Assembly: GCA_932521025.1 (NCBI GenBank) | Contig: OW051473.1 | Location: 6,386,001 to 6,450,000, forward strand | Direction: 5' to 3' | DNA length: 64,000 bases | Origin: Oscheius onirici | Taxonomy: Eukaryota; Nematoda; Chromadorea; Rhabditida; Rhabditidae | In this document: positions 50,803-62,406 of the stretch, one piece after another | How positions within the stretch are numbered: the first letter of the stretch is position 1 | Layout of the letters: the number at the start of each line of letters is the position of its first letter | Program-made: the position numbers and the translations under genes | The notes under the pieces: generated by a model | Databases searched by the model: none | Told to the model about the DNA's origin: nothing | Seen by the model: the letters and a program-made list of their open reading frames with translations, nothing else

Positions 50803-53700
50803 TCATCGAGACCCGTTCTGCTGAGCACTAGAATTTCGAACCGTTGTTCTATTACCACCATAAGTATAGGTTGAGTGTCTATGACCATTTTGAGCAGGGC
50901 GAATTCTAAAGATCTCAAAATGAAAACTTAATGAAAAACAAACTCACTTTTTTCCGAACGTGATCAGATCCTTTATGGAGAACCTTGACATTGAAGGATG
51001 GTCTTTGTAGCTTTCAAGAAATTTGGTGACTCCTGTCATGATTTCATCGTAAGAATGTACTAGGTGTGTGAATATGACGAACAGATTGTCAGGAAAGTCT
51101 TCTCTGGTAAGCTTGGGCGGAGAGCCAATGTTGAGTCCGTCTGAAAGTAGTCAATTAAATCAGGTGATGAAGTCTCATGGTTGTTGAAACGTGCGTAATA
51201 GTTTGCGTAAACATCAGCTCCGGTCTTCGGCACAAAGTTTTATATGGTGCTTTGAAAAAAAGGGTAAAAAGTGCAAAACTTACTAGTGGGTAGTCGTACT
51301 TCGGGCTTCGCGGGAGATAGTAAAGTTGGAGACAAAACAACTGTCCCTGCAACACCCGTTGAACAGCAAGTTATATTAGTTGCAGGTGCTTGAACAATTA
51401 TCGTCGTCGCTGCTGCGGAAGACGAAGCGGCAGTATCGAAAGGTCGGGCTAAGACCTCAGCTCCCGAATCCAGCTCGACAGAAACTAAAGTGAAATCCTT
51501 TGAAAAGGTATGAAGAAGTATACCCGGTGAATCTCCAACAGACGATAACTCCTCGCTCGTACTTTCCGTTTCATCTACTATTTGTTGCTCCGAAACACAA
51601 TGTTTGAGCTGAGTATCTTCGTTTTCATCTTCGTCAGCTTCTGGTTTTGGAGTGACAGGTGCAGAGCAAATTTTCCTTGTCCTCTTCGGAAGCAGATCCC
51701 ATTCCTTCGTCTCTCCCGATTCACCTCTCTTTTTCCTTGACGGATAAAACCATCCTGCGTTGGCTAACATCTGCTTCGGCACTTTGAATTCCTCATCTTG
51801 GGACTAAAGAAAAAAACTGCAAAATGTATGAGTTTACTGTCACCTCGTCGCTGCTTGTACCAGCGTCTTCTTCTGCATCAAAGTCAAAATCAGGCTGACG
51901 CTCTTCCTTCACCGCTGTTTTAGCTTCTTCTTCCTTCACTGCACCTTCCTAAAATTCTTTCGTAACAAGTAGATAAAGTTTCCCACAAATTTGAATGACC
52001 CTTCCTTCTCGATCGATAGGCAATAATGTTTCTTCTTGGGTCTCCCACGGCCGCGGTGAGAGGACGGCGTATACGAATCACCAGCAGAGGTCCTATTCAC
52101 CAGTTCGATGACTGCCAGCCGAATGTCCTGGTCATTGATACTCATTGCCGAATATACTCTCATAACATACCTTTTCGAATTCGCTCTCCACTTTTGGCTT
52201 CTTTTTCCTCCCCCGTTGCTGAATAGGTTTCCTTTTTCTCAAAAAGATTCCTGATTCTGAAAAATAGTACACTTTTAGGGTTAAAGAATCATTTACCGTG
52301 AAGTTCTGGAGATGGAGACTTGGCAGCTGGCGTATTCGCCTTCATTCGGGTTATTTCTGCAGCCCACCATCCAGGTTGTTCAAATAACTACAAATAATAT
52401 AAAATATATGTTTAGATGGATGAACTCACCTCTGATGGATTCTCTTCGCTTTTTGGTAACTCGGAGGTCGGATTTCCACAAGAGCAGTCCGTCACCACAT
52501 TCATGAGGTCAGTTGGATTCTGCACATCAATCGTGAGAACGGGGTCACAGCGTCTATATCATACGTTAGAAAACATAAACCAAAATAATTACCTGCAGTA
52601 CGGTCCCGGCTTTATGTTCATCGTTTGACTGAGCTTTCGCATGACAGCGTCACATTTCCCCTGTATTTTGATCGTGGCATCTTTGTCCTTTGCAGTCCAT
52701 TGCAGATTGATGATAACTACTTTTGTATCGGCATACTTGTCCGGCCACAGAAACGTATAGTGCTTCAGAACGTTCAGACTTGATCCCATGCAAATTATCA
52801 AGTCAGCGTCTTCCAAAGAATCATGGACACCTGAAGCTATTTGATCAGATCACTCTGTGTTAGCTCGTGATCTTTTCCTCTATTTAGAATCTGAGATAGT
52901 AGTCTCGTGGCATTCTCATGACATTTTGTGACGGAAATCTCACACCCACCTTGCCAATTGAGCGGCCACGTAGCCTTTCCGAGCTCGCCAAAATGTACGA
53001 TGGTATCTTGAAGATCATGGTCGCATTTGTCACACTTCCTTCCGGTTTTGTGCTTTCTAGGAAAAGGAAATAATGAAAAAAACATGAGAATCTTACTTGA
53101 AACCACTCTCTTTCGTACAATCAAACGGTCTAACGTATTGCTTCGCAGGATCACACTTTGAACAAATCTAAAAAATAGTCTGAAAGGCAAATTGTTTACC
53201 TCGATGTACATATTGCCGTGAACCTCTGATAAACATGAATGAGGTAGACCCGAACGAAGGTGCAGACCATCACAGTTCTAATTTAAGAATAGTTATAAAT
53301 ATTTAAAAACAATACCTGCGAAAGAATGTGATGAACCTTTTGCCGTTTGTACAACTCTTTTAAGAACATATGAGTGAAGGTCGGATTGGATTTGACCATG
53401 TCCACAGTCCTGAACTGCTGTTAAAAGAAGTGGTAGTAGATACCAAACCTGTCGATCTGTTTGTTCTGGAACGCAAGAGTCCATACTCCATTTGGTCCTC
53501 GGTAGTCGGGAATATCAGCAGAAGTACTAATACCGGCTCCAGTGTAAACAACTGTGTTCTTGGAACGATTCAACAGCGCAGCAAGCTGTTTTATCTTCGA
53601 GTTAAGAGATTCTGCAGGCTCTTCAAACTGAAAAAAAAAATTTATAAATTGTGAAAAACTATTTACAAACCTCTACTACGCGGTCCTTATGTTTTGTCAT
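50803..53700 (-). CDS. sir-2.4: SIRT6/7-class NAD-dependent deacylase with long C-terminal tail
   Basis: Nuclear sirtuin, class IV. About 14 exons on the minus strand give some 708 aa. Catalytic core about 33-260: NAD motif [27 protein letters not shown], catalytic His about 121 in SEVHGNMY, zinc Cys 129, 132, 159, 162 (CSKC, CDKC), [14 protein letters not shown]. The wording GPNGVWTL and HLRSGLP is closest to SIRT7. The tail of about 440 residues is acidic and basic in turn, with RGRKKKPK, an AT-hook-like RGRGRPKKK (about 393-401), an [12 protein letters not shown] segment reminiscent of the GWF-basic end of SIRT7, a Ser/Ala/Thr-rich part, and a terminal block ([17 protein letters not shown]) of unknown type. 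C. elegans SIR-2.4, as I recall, lacks such a tail. Met at 53700 lies inside a short upstream frame (see findings). The final exon has two possible acceptors; I chose the one reading KIRPAQNG. Confidence 0.85.
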
Positions 53701-54409
53701 TGCACATCTGAAAGATTTCGTTTGATTGTGTGATACTCGGAAAATAAAGTGAGCCAGGTGAGCTTAAAGGATATAAAGACGCTCCATTGATGGGGAGCCT
53801 CTCATTGGGGATAATTTTCATCCGCCTTATCGATTTCGCATTAAAAGCAGATTAGTTTCAAAGTGTGAGTATGACGAATTCGAAAAACTTGACTGGAGAC
53901 ATATTCAGTATTCAAAACGATGCTAGCAGCTGCTAAAAAAGAATTACTGAAGTGAGGCTCTTCGTCGTGGGACCCAGGATGATGACGTCACTGCGCGTAC
54001 AGGCAAAAACTGTCGAGAAATGAACATGTGTGCCTAAGGCAAATCGATTTTCGGGGGCATTCAGATCCGGATAGTTTTTCTCGTCTTAGTTCTTCGGCAG
54101 GTGAGCTCTAAAAATCCAATCGCATTCCTACTATGCGACGCACACTCTACTTTTGCTACCCACTGCTGACCGTAGTCTGAATGTTTAGATTCGAGTAGCT
54201 TTCGCATGATATTAATCGCTCTCAAGTGCTTTTTGACTGTTCTTGTGAGCTTGTCGTGTAAAGCAGCATTATTCAGTACCTATTCTGGAAGCGCGGCGGT
54301 CGCGACGCGGTCATCGATCCCAATTGGACGCTTCCCATTGCTTAGCCAATCACAACCTTCTTTCGCCCTTTTTGAACATGTAAGTTCTTTGGCACTTTGC
54401 CAGTTCGAG
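53701..54409. promoter_or_regulatory. Divergent promoter region of sirtuin and NF-YA
   Basis: About 700 bp between head-to-head genes. It holds a perfect CRE palindrome TGACGTCA at 53983-53990, GC-rich parts around 54290-54310, and an acceptor-like tttgccag just before the NF-YA Met, suitable for spliced-leader addition. A frame from Met 54206 is open in phase with NF-YA, but it reads through the acceptor and I do not use it. Confidence 0.5.
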
Positions 54410-56141
54410 ATGTCAAGCCAAGACAAATCAGCTGATAGCCATATTTTCATTGCATACCGATTAGCGTAAATGCTCTGATGTAGTTTCGACTACTGTAGTT
54501 TTGAACAGGTGAAAATTCGAAATCTTTCTGATACTAAAATTAATATTTTCTTTCAGGAGTCCAAATGGGAAAAGAGGGAATCATTCGTCGTTAAACAATT
54601 CCAATGGAAAAGTTAGCACGCCGGCAATCACTACACGGTCAAGAACCAAAACAACACCCAGTCCACAAAAATCACCTCATTTGGCAGCGGTCAAATCAAA
54701 GCAACAGCCAACATCATCCAGAGCTTCTTCATCGTCTTTTGGGAAGCCGCCGCTTTTGGAGAGCTATGAAGAAACGTCTCACTCCTCCAAGTCGAACGAT
54801 GAGACGGAGTCTGTTCTTGAGAACAGCGATCCACCCATGGTATTTTTTCTATTGTCTCTTATACAAAGATTGGTTTCAGCAGCACAACCAGGTAACTGTA
54901 CAAGTAATGCAGGACCAGGATGGTAATCAAACTCAATACATACTGAGATTGCCCGAAGGAACGGATATATCCAATTGTCAGGTAGACAATATTTTCTATT
55001 GTTTTTTTACCGGTTAGTTCAGATAATACCATCAAACGGAGAAAATGGCATGCCGTTTACAGTAGTCCTTAACGACGGGATTCACAACAATCATTCGTTC
55101 GAGGAATATCAAAGCGAGGGATCTGAAATGATGCTGGTGGATGAGGTAAGAAAATTTTTTTGCTTGTTTATGGGCTTCTTGCAGGAACAGTACCAGGCCT
55201 ACCAGCGGGAACAACAACCCATACCTGCCTCATCTCCAGAGACGGGAATAGAATCTCCGAGACAGATAATGGAAATGGTCGGATGCAGAAGAGAGGACGT
55301 AAGTATTCCCATGTGACGCTTAAGAAACTATAAATTTAGGATCCGCTTTATGTTAATGCGAGACAGTATGCAACAATATTAAAACGCCGTGCAGCTCGTC
55401 AAAAAATGGAGGCAGAAGGAAGATTGCCAAAATCGAGACAGGTAAGACTCTACCCATTGGAATTTTTGGAGAACACACTTATATGTACTTTCAAATCAAA
55501 CTTTCAGAAGTATCTTCACGAGTCGAGACATATCCACGCTATGCAACGCGTTCGAGGAGAAGGTGGAAAGTTCGATAGTCCTATTAGTAAGTCTTTCCTT
55601 TTAAACTCAAGCGAACCGTTCGTATAGTGGGACCGACTTCGTCACCTACTACGCTCACGCGACCAAAGACAATGGTAGTAGATGGCGAGACTATGAGTCA
55701 GTCGTACGGAGCAACATACCTCATCCCGCAACGTTACGCACCGATCAAGTCGAGGTACGATTTCTTTTCTTACGTTTTCACAACATTTTTTTTCAGACCA
55801 CCGAACATGTTACCGCCTGATGTACAAAAACCAAATCTCGATTTCTTGAAGCAGCCTCTTACTGCTCCACTGAGCCGGACCAAGCCAATTACGACGACAA
55901 GTGCACGGATTCCCAACATCTCATCAGGTTTTGTACCACCGAAGCCTCCGTTGCCTATGACAAAGCTCAGTTCGGGTAGAGCAGTACGGTTTTATCGGTT
56001 CGCTTGTATACTTCAGTTTCAGATCACATACACGAGTGTTTCGAAAATATCATCGGGAACACAAATCCGTACAAAGTTCACTCCTTTAAGTCAGTACAAA
56101 CCGCAGTCGATGGTCTTGGCCGATTCTTCATTAGCTCATGA
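54410..56141 (+). CDS. nfya-1: CCAAT-binding factor subunit NF-YA (HAP2)
   Basis: DNA-sequence-reading subunit of the NF-Y trimer that binds CCAAT boxes. Ten exons (54410-54465, 54557-54839, 54880-54981, 55023-55145, 55185-55298, 55340-55441, 55508-55586, 55628-55754, 55797-55975, 56023-56141) sum to 1,284 nt, 427 aa. A Ser/Thr-rich N-terminal part and a Gln-containing activation-type region ([15 protein letters not shown]) precede the conserved core: [20 protein letters not shown], the NF-YB/C-binding helix, then linker, then [20 protein letters not shown], the CCAAT-contact helix with the RHxHAMxRxRG signature. The core is complete. The last exon reads [13 protein letters not shown] in the spliced frame; reading through the last intron instead gives another C-terminus (to about 56163), so an intron-retention form is possible. 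Poly(A) signal AATAAA at 56363-56368. Confidence 0.93.
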
Positions 56142-56362
56142 GGATACTCTAAAACGTCTTTAAAATTACCTAACATATGTTGTATATAACAGTCATTTTG
56201 CATTCGGTGATGCTATCTCGTGCCTTATTTCAAGCTCTTATATTAGCTCTCATGATTACGCTCTTACTATTCCGATCTTTCGCTTCTTATTTTCACGTAC
56301 AGTGCAGGACGTGTTAGCTTTTTTTGTGTGATATCTTTTGCCATGCTACAATCTATGAGGTC

Positions 56363-56368
56363 AATAAA
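56363..56368 (+). promoter_or_regulatory. Poly(A) signal of NF-YA
   Basis: AATAAA about 220 nt behind the stop. Confidence 0.6.
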
Positions 56369-56369
56369 A

Positions 56370-57118
56370 CTCTTATTTTTCTGGACTTGTACAAAGTAAT
56401 GATGCGGCGAGGTAATGAGAAAATGAATCGTATGGACGTCTGAGCACCATCTACTAACTGATTTATTGGTAGCTGTTTGACGGGTTGAGTAAAGCAGCTT
56501 GTCGTTCGGAAAATATAGCTGACTCTTGAAGAACATGAGTTCAACGGTCTATAATGCTGAAACTGCCGCGCACCGAGCTTTTCTTGTTGGTTCTGGGAGA
56601 TCAGACCCTGTCCCTGAAAAAGACAATGTCAGGATGAACCCTTATTTTTATCATTGCACGCTTTACAGCTCCCGAGCCGCCTACTCGCCTCGGAAATATT
56701 TCGGGGGATCAGCTGCCATCCGGCATTGCTTACAAGTTACAACCACTGCCGCCACGCCCAGACCAATAGAATGCTAGTTCCGCTCATCTAGTACCGACCA
56801 TAATGCCGAAAAGTACATCTGCACTTTTGGTAACTAATTTGAATACTTAACGATTCATACCAATAATTTCCAGCTTTCATGCGCTTTCGTACCGTGAATT
56901 TCATGTTCGGGTGTTTCTATCATATATCTGATGTTCTGAAGTTTCATTGACAGTGCAATCAAAAAATATCACTGGTCAAGATTTGTTCAAATTGCTGTAG
57001 TCTTCGGCACGTTCTGACTTTTGTCTCAAATCTCGCCAACGAAATAGTTCTCATTTGCCCCTGTTTTTTTCGCTCAATTGACTTCAGTTGACTCTCTAAA
57101 CTTTCGTTTTCAGCCGAA
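56370..57118. other. Intergenic region upstream of troponin T
   Basis: About 750 bp with no supported gene; probable muscle promoter. A cgttttcag acceptor 5 nt before the troponin Met suggests spliced-leader addition. Confidence 0.45.
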
Positions 57119-59023
57119 ATGTCTGAGGAGGAGGAGATTCTGTAGGTTTCTGTTTCTTGAACCAATTAGCCAATATCAACCCCTGTGAGTGTGATAGGCG
57201 ATCAAAACGGCGTCAGTTGTTAGCGACGTGTTGTTCCCACGCAGGGTGCAGAAAAAACGTGAGGAAATGCGGAAAAACTGTTCTTTTTAGTTCCGGCGAG
57301 GAGGAGGAAGAAGAGATCGACGAGGAGGTTTCTGAAGCCGTCGAGGAGAGCAAGTACGTAACATATTGATTTGGTTTAACTACCTTGGTTTCAGGGCTGA
57401 AGATGCCGAACCTGGAGCTGAAGAGGCCGAAGAAGAGGCCGAGGCTCCTCCAGTAGAGGAAGAAAAGTGATTCTGCAATTTTTTCCCCAAAAAGATGATT
57501 CAGACCAAAGAGTCGTCCTCCTCCACAGCACGAGGAGAAGCCTCCAGCAGAGATGACTGAAGCCGAAGCTGCTATGCTGGCTGCCAAGAAGAGACACGAG
57601 CAGGAGGAGGCCGCCAAGCTTCTTGATTACGAAGAGCGCCGTGTTCTTGAGAAGCAGCAAATGGAAGAGGAACTACGTGAGCTCAAGGAGAAGCAGGAGA
57701 AGCGCAGGTTTCGGCTTCTTTGTTTTTGTCAAAACAAGTTTCAGAGCTGAGCGCGAGGAGGAAGAGCGTGAATTCGCCGAAAGACGCAGACAGGACGAGG
57801 AGCGCCGTAGAAAAGAAGAGGTAGAGCACAATCAGTTGCAAAACAGAAGAAAACCGTCTTTTCAGGATGAGCGCAAAGCCAAGTCCGATGCTGAAAAGGT
57901 TCGCAAGAACGAGGAACGTCAACGTCGTCAACAGATGATGGCCGGCTCCTTCGCTGCTGGAGCTGCTGTCGGCACTGGAAGAAACTTCAAGGTCGAGTCC
58001 AAGGGAGAGCAGGCTGCTCAATTTGGAAACCTTGCTCAGGTAAAGCTTTACTAGCGATTGACTGGAAAGTGAACAAGTGTTTCTCGGCTGCTACACATGT
58101 GGTTTGGAAAAAGTAGGAGCAGATGGCTGTCAAACGAATAATGGGTTCACCGCATGTGGACGATCTGTTCCCAGTAGAAAGAAAGATTGCAGGGCGCTAC
58201 GGCCAACAAGACCCAGGTGTCTGCCGAGCAGCTCGAGGAGCAGAAGCGTGCCTACATCAGCGCCGTATGCAAAGATGTCGACGTTTCCGGTCTCCTCCCC
58301 AACGATCTCAAGGAGAGAATCAAGGGTCTTCATGCCAAGATCATCAAGCTTGAAGGCGAGAAGTACGATCTGGAGAAGCGCCACGAGCGTCAAGAATATG
58401 ACGTGAGCATTGCTTTTTTGAGGATTTAAAGATAAGTTTAGTTGAAAGAATTGTCTGAGCGTCAACGCCAAGTTGCACGTAACAGAGCTCTCAAGAAGGG
58501 TCTTAACCCAGAAGAGGCTGCTGCTTCCGTCCATCCTCCCAAGATCACCACTGCCTCCAAATTCGATCGTCAAACCGACAGAAGGTTTGTAGAGTAGTTG
58601 AAGAAAGTAACGATACAGTTATCAGATCCTACGGTGATCGTCGTTACATGTTCGAGTCCCCCATCGTCAAAAAGCCCCCAACCATTGCCCGTGGAACTGC
58701 CCGTCCTCCTCCCGAGTGGGGTCGGCGCGAAAATGAAGAATTGGAACAGCTTCGGTAAAAATACTGGTTGCTTAAAACAAACTTGATATTCAGCAAGAAC
58801 CTCGAGCCCCCGAAGTACGTTGAACAGGTCAAGGCTGAAGGTGATGCTGCCCGACCTCCCGTTGCCCCGATTCCCCTCCAGTTGCCTGACAAGGACTTTG
58901 ATGATGCCCCGGCTCCTGAAACTGCCCCCGTTGAAGAGGTTTTTGTCTCAAAATGTGGTTGAACATGCCAAAATTTAGGAAAAGATTCCCGACACCGAGA
59001 CCGAAGCCGTCGCCACGAACTAA
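57119..59023 (+). CDS. tnt: Troponin T
   Basis: Tropomyosin-binding subunit of the troponin complex on thin filaments of striated (body wall or pharyngeal) muscle. Eleven exons (57119-57141, 57291-57353, 57395-57466, 57504-57707, 57745-57820, 57866-58039, 58193-58402, 58442-58584, 58626-58754, 58794-58938, 58979-59023) sum to 1,284 nt, 427 aa. Order: very acidic N-terminus (MSEEEEI..., Glu-rich), a Pro-containing hinge, a long Arg/Glu-rich helical part ([20 protein letters not shown]) that binds tropomyosin, the region AYISAV to [12 protein letters not shown] for troponin I and C binding, and a Pro/Glu-rich C-terminal extension ending EAVATN. The family is clear; which of the nematode paralogues (mup-2 or tnt-2/3/4) it matches I cannot tell. 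Poly(A) signal at 59096-59101. Codon use is strongly biased, as in other muscle genes. Confidence 0.93.
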
Positions 59024-59095
59024 AGAAGGCTCGAAGCATTGTAGAACTATTGTAATCCCCGGTGTTGCTGAATTTGCAACAAACTGTCTTTTCAT

Positions 59096-59101
59096 AATAA
59101 A
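59096..59101 (+). promoter_or_regulatory. Poly(A) signal of troponin T
   Basis: AATAAA 73 nt behind the stop. Confidence 0.7.
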
Positions 59102-59109
59102 CAGTCCTT

Positions 59110-59932
59110 CTCGAATCCATTGAGATTTTGGTAGTTTTTATAAGAAATGATCGCTTGCAAATGAATCAGATGCAGAATACTGAAATAGAGTGAATGGTTG
59201 CAAAAAAAAATTTGGCTCACGTCCACCATTGTAACAGTCACAAGTTATCATATATCCATCGATAGCATAAGAAATGAACGTTTCGTTTCGATTTAAGTCT
59301 TCTCTTCTGTTATCTTTCGTGATTTTGTTTTCCGAATGTATTGTCATTTTCGTCATATTTCGATCTGGTCTATCCGTCAGCTCACTGGCCACTAGTTAAA
59401 CTATCGATATTTAAACATAGCAAAAAATTGTTTGAATGTCAAATTTTTGTTTTTTCAACCCGGAGGAAAAAATTGACAGCTTTTTGTGCGAACAAAATCG
59501 ATATTTCAAAAAAACGGAGATGATAGAAAAGCATATCTATTAATCAATATACTAGCTTTACCATTTTTCGTTTCAGTTTGTTGACCACTCTATGTCTATG
59601 ATTCCCGTTAGTCTGTTTTTTGTTTGTCTCTCTTTACTGTATTTGCCAGGCATTGTAATTCGTTCTTTATTTATTTGCGACATTGCAAATGACCATACTA
59701 AATTTATCATGTGGTTAAACTAAAGTTAAAAATTGTGATTATTTTTTTTTCAAGTTAAAACGAAACGCTTTCTCGTCGGATGTTAAAGGTCTGTTTGTCA
59801 GCTCACGTGTCCGCGCTCCACGTCAACGTCAGCTTCCCCATTCGTTTATGGTGAAATTCAACTGTTCATTTATATTTTCTCTTTTCAATCTCTATTTCTC
59901 TGAACAAGTTTCTGTTTTGCAGCAACAGAAAC
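59110..59932. other. Intergenic region
   Basis: About 820 bp, AT-rich, no supported gene. gttttgcag at about 59914-59922 is an acceptor just before the next Met, suitable for trans-splicing. Confidence 0.45.
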
Positions 59933-61280
59933 ATGGACGTAGACGATACAGGTCTTATGACGGCTTTGAGAGGGCTCTGCACGTCAGATAATGAGGTTTA
60001 ATCACCTTTGATTCTTTATATTTTGCCATTTTCAGTCAATGGTGAAAGAATTTATTCAAATTGTGGGCGACAGTAAGGTTACAGCTGACGAAGCAAAATT
60101 CTATCTGGAAATGAGCTCATGGTAAGAATAAAAATGAAATTTAGCATTTTCTTTTTAGGAAACTAGCTGATGCTATCGGCGCCTTCTATGATAATGGACA
60201 ACAGAATACCCAGTATGCCCAGTTTGCCGATCTCATAGCAACTCATCAGAATGGGAATCTTGGAATGACGCTGCTGCAGGATAACAATCCAGATCAGGTA
60301 TGTCTTTTTTAATGTGTTAATTTATAATTTTCAGGTTGTACCTCCAAACTATGTCTTTGTCAAGAGATTCCTCTTGAAAAACACAGGAACTCTGGACTGG
60401 CCATTTGGATGTGAACTTCGCTTTGTTGATGGTTAGTTAGACCCTTTTAACTTTTCTTTTCTTTTAAGAACTCCAAACAGCTAGCCTGTTTGAGTTTCAC
60501 TTCGCTGAAAACTACCAGCACATACGTCATCAGTTAAAAATCTCATAAGTAAAATTTAGAGAGTTGTACTTTTACAATAGATGTTCAAACACCTTTTCTA
60601 ATACTTTCGGCTGTTTTAAACATTCGAAAAATAGTAGAGTATAGGGAGAAACCGAGAAAGAGAGTTCTTCACTCCACCACAACTGACCTATCCAAAGGAT
60701 TGTACAAGCTTGGAAGAATTCGCTTTGATAAGTAGCATAGGTAGAAAGCTTTATACTGTTCGAGCCATACATTTTTCATCTTGAAAAGACATTATAAACT
60801 AAAAATTTGCACATTTGGGCAATTTGATGTGTTGTTCAAAACACAAACGTTCAGGTACAACATTGCAACATCAGAATTCGTTCACAGTGCCTGAGCTGCC
60901 GGTCGGAGCCGAGTATGAGATCTGCATTCCACTAATCTCTCCCGCAGAAAGTGGATTCTATCAGTCTCAATGGAAGCTTTACACGGCCATAGATTTTTCC
61001 TTTGGAGGTAGGATCTTTTGTTTCCTCATATGCCTGTCATTTAGATTCAATCTTCTGCATCGTGAACGTGAACGAGAATGCTGATCCGTCCGCAGTTGAG
61101 GTAGGGTCTTTGATGTGTCTTTATACTTTTTCTTTTAAGAGTTACGAGCAAATCGACGAGCCGATCCCAAGAGAGTTTATACCTCTCCAGGGAGCTGTCA
61201 ACTTCGTTTTCAGTAATGAGTCCGGATTGAATGCTCGTTCTTCGTCTCCCAACAACGATCCAGATGAAATGATGGAGTAA
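59933..61280 (+). CDS. ILRUN: ILRUN (C6orf106) homologue: UBA-like plus NBR1-type FW domain
   Basis: Cytoplasmic/nuclear regulator; the human protein restrains interferon-regulatory-factor and NF-kappaB output through p300/CBP. Seven exons (59933-59995, 60036-60121, 60159-60297, 60335-60431, 60855-61007, 61045-61100, 61140-61280) sum to 735 nt, 244 aa. The N-terminal 60 residues (MDVDDTGLM ... AKFYLEMSSWKLADAIGAFYD) match the UBA-like helical bundle; about 85-190 (KNTGTLDWPFGCELRFVDG, LPVGAEYEICIPLISP, GFYQSQWKLYTA) form the immunoglobulin-like FW domain with the Trp/Pro pattern. The C-terminal tail is short, Ser/Asn/Asp-rich. Intron 4 is about 420 nt. Poly(A) signal 61468-61473. The role in a nematode is unknown. 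Confidence 0.88.
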
Positions 61281-61467
61281 CACTTAATACATATCTTTTA
61301 TTTTACCCTAAAGCAGGTCTAAAGTGGGGGTATCTCCCACGCCAAAATAATAATACGATGTTGATCTTGTTCTTAGTTACAAAGTTCACCTTATATGGAC
61401 TGTGATTTGATACCTCTTAACCGTGTATCTCACCATAATGCCAGTTTTCCGCTTAGTGATCGTTTTA

Positions 61468-61473
61468 AATAAA
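61468..61473 (+). promoter_or_regulatory. Poly(A) signal of ILRUN homologue
   Basis: AATAAA about 190 nt behind the stop. The 61281-61766 stretch otherwise holds the two convergent 3' UTRs and no gene. Confidence 0.6.
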
Positions 61474-61766
61474 TGTATCTGCCAAATTTGTTCAACCTGA
61501 TTCTGTTACGCTAGTTTGGAGTGGGCGGCCCTTGGAACGTGGTATCACGATGGATGTCTCAATAAGATATAACCAGTGGAAACAATAAAAAATGACTGAG
61601 ATCATATTGAGAATTATATGAAAGATCGAATTGAGAAGTTTTTTATGCATTTTCAGGCCTACAGTAGTGTCAACATGAAAGAAAATGGGAAAACTATTTT
61701 ATGGATCTTCATTTAGCGTAAACTAAAAACATCGTGAAAGGATTAAAAGTGCCATGATGGAGAAGT

Positions 61767-62406
61767 TTAGGCATTGGCGAGCTCATCCTGGGCTCCGGTG
61801 GTGATGAGGTGAGCGAAAGCCTTGTAGTCGACCTGTCCTCCATCAATTGGGGGCTTGCCCTGGAAATGATTTGAATTGACCTCTCTTTCAGAAAAGTTTC
61901 ACCTTGTACATAGCCTTGATCTCGTCCTCCTCGAGGGGCTCTCCACGCTTGTTTCTCAGGATCTTAAGAAGCTCGTCCTCAGAGATCTTTCCACAATCTT
62001 TCTTGTCAAACATGGCAAAAGCTCCGACGATGGTGGCTTCGGGGTCAGTTCCTGTAATAATAAAAAATTAGATGGGTAAACCGGAGTTATTACCGGTGAG
62101 ACGCTCTCCGAAGAGTGTAAGGAAGGTGGTGAAGTTGAGGGGTCCAGGGGCTTCCTTGATCATGGCATCGATCTGACTGTCAGAGGCGATCTGGCCCATG
62201 GAGGCGTACAGATCCTTCAGATCTCCCTGTATTCGCAAGGTTTAGAAAAAACTAAGATAAAGACTCACCTTATCGATGATACCATCCTTGTTCTGGTCCA
62301 TAATTCCGAAGGCCTCCTTGAACTCCTGGATGGTCTTCTGGTCGAACTGAGCGGCCTCAGATCCGGACCTCTTCTTGCTTGACTTCTTCTTGGTGGCCTT
62401 GGACAT
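61767..62406 (-). CDS. mlc: Myosin regulatory light chain (muscle), left copy
   Basis: EF-hand light chain that binds the neck of the myosin heavy chain in muscle. Exons 62269-62406, 62094-62226, 61903-62051, 61767-61859 sum to 513 nt, 170 aa, the usual nematode length. N-terminal basic stretch with phosphorylatable serines ([16 protein letters not shown]), first EF-hand [13 protein letters not shown] with the divalent-cation ligands, then degenerate hands (FDKKDCGKISEDEL). Sequence is nearly that of C. elegans MLC-1/MLC-2, a divergent pair on the X chromosome. A ttcatttcag acceptor 20 nt before Met suggests trans-splicing or a leader intron. From codon 2 on, the part available for comparison is identical to the right copy at 63733-64000. 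Confidence 0.95.

Noticed and set aside
50880-52600. Idea that the sirtuin tail is a separate chromatin-assembly-factor-like gene
   Set aside because: Exons join in frame from the catalytic core to the end, no poly(A) signal or start lies between, and the GWF-basic segment fits a SIRT7 tail better.
58119-58170. Possible extra exon in a 153-nt troponin T intron (gagcag, 17 codons, then gtagaaag)
   Set aside because: The following intron would be only 19-22 nt, and the neighbouring exons join well without it. As a cassette exon it cannot be excluded.
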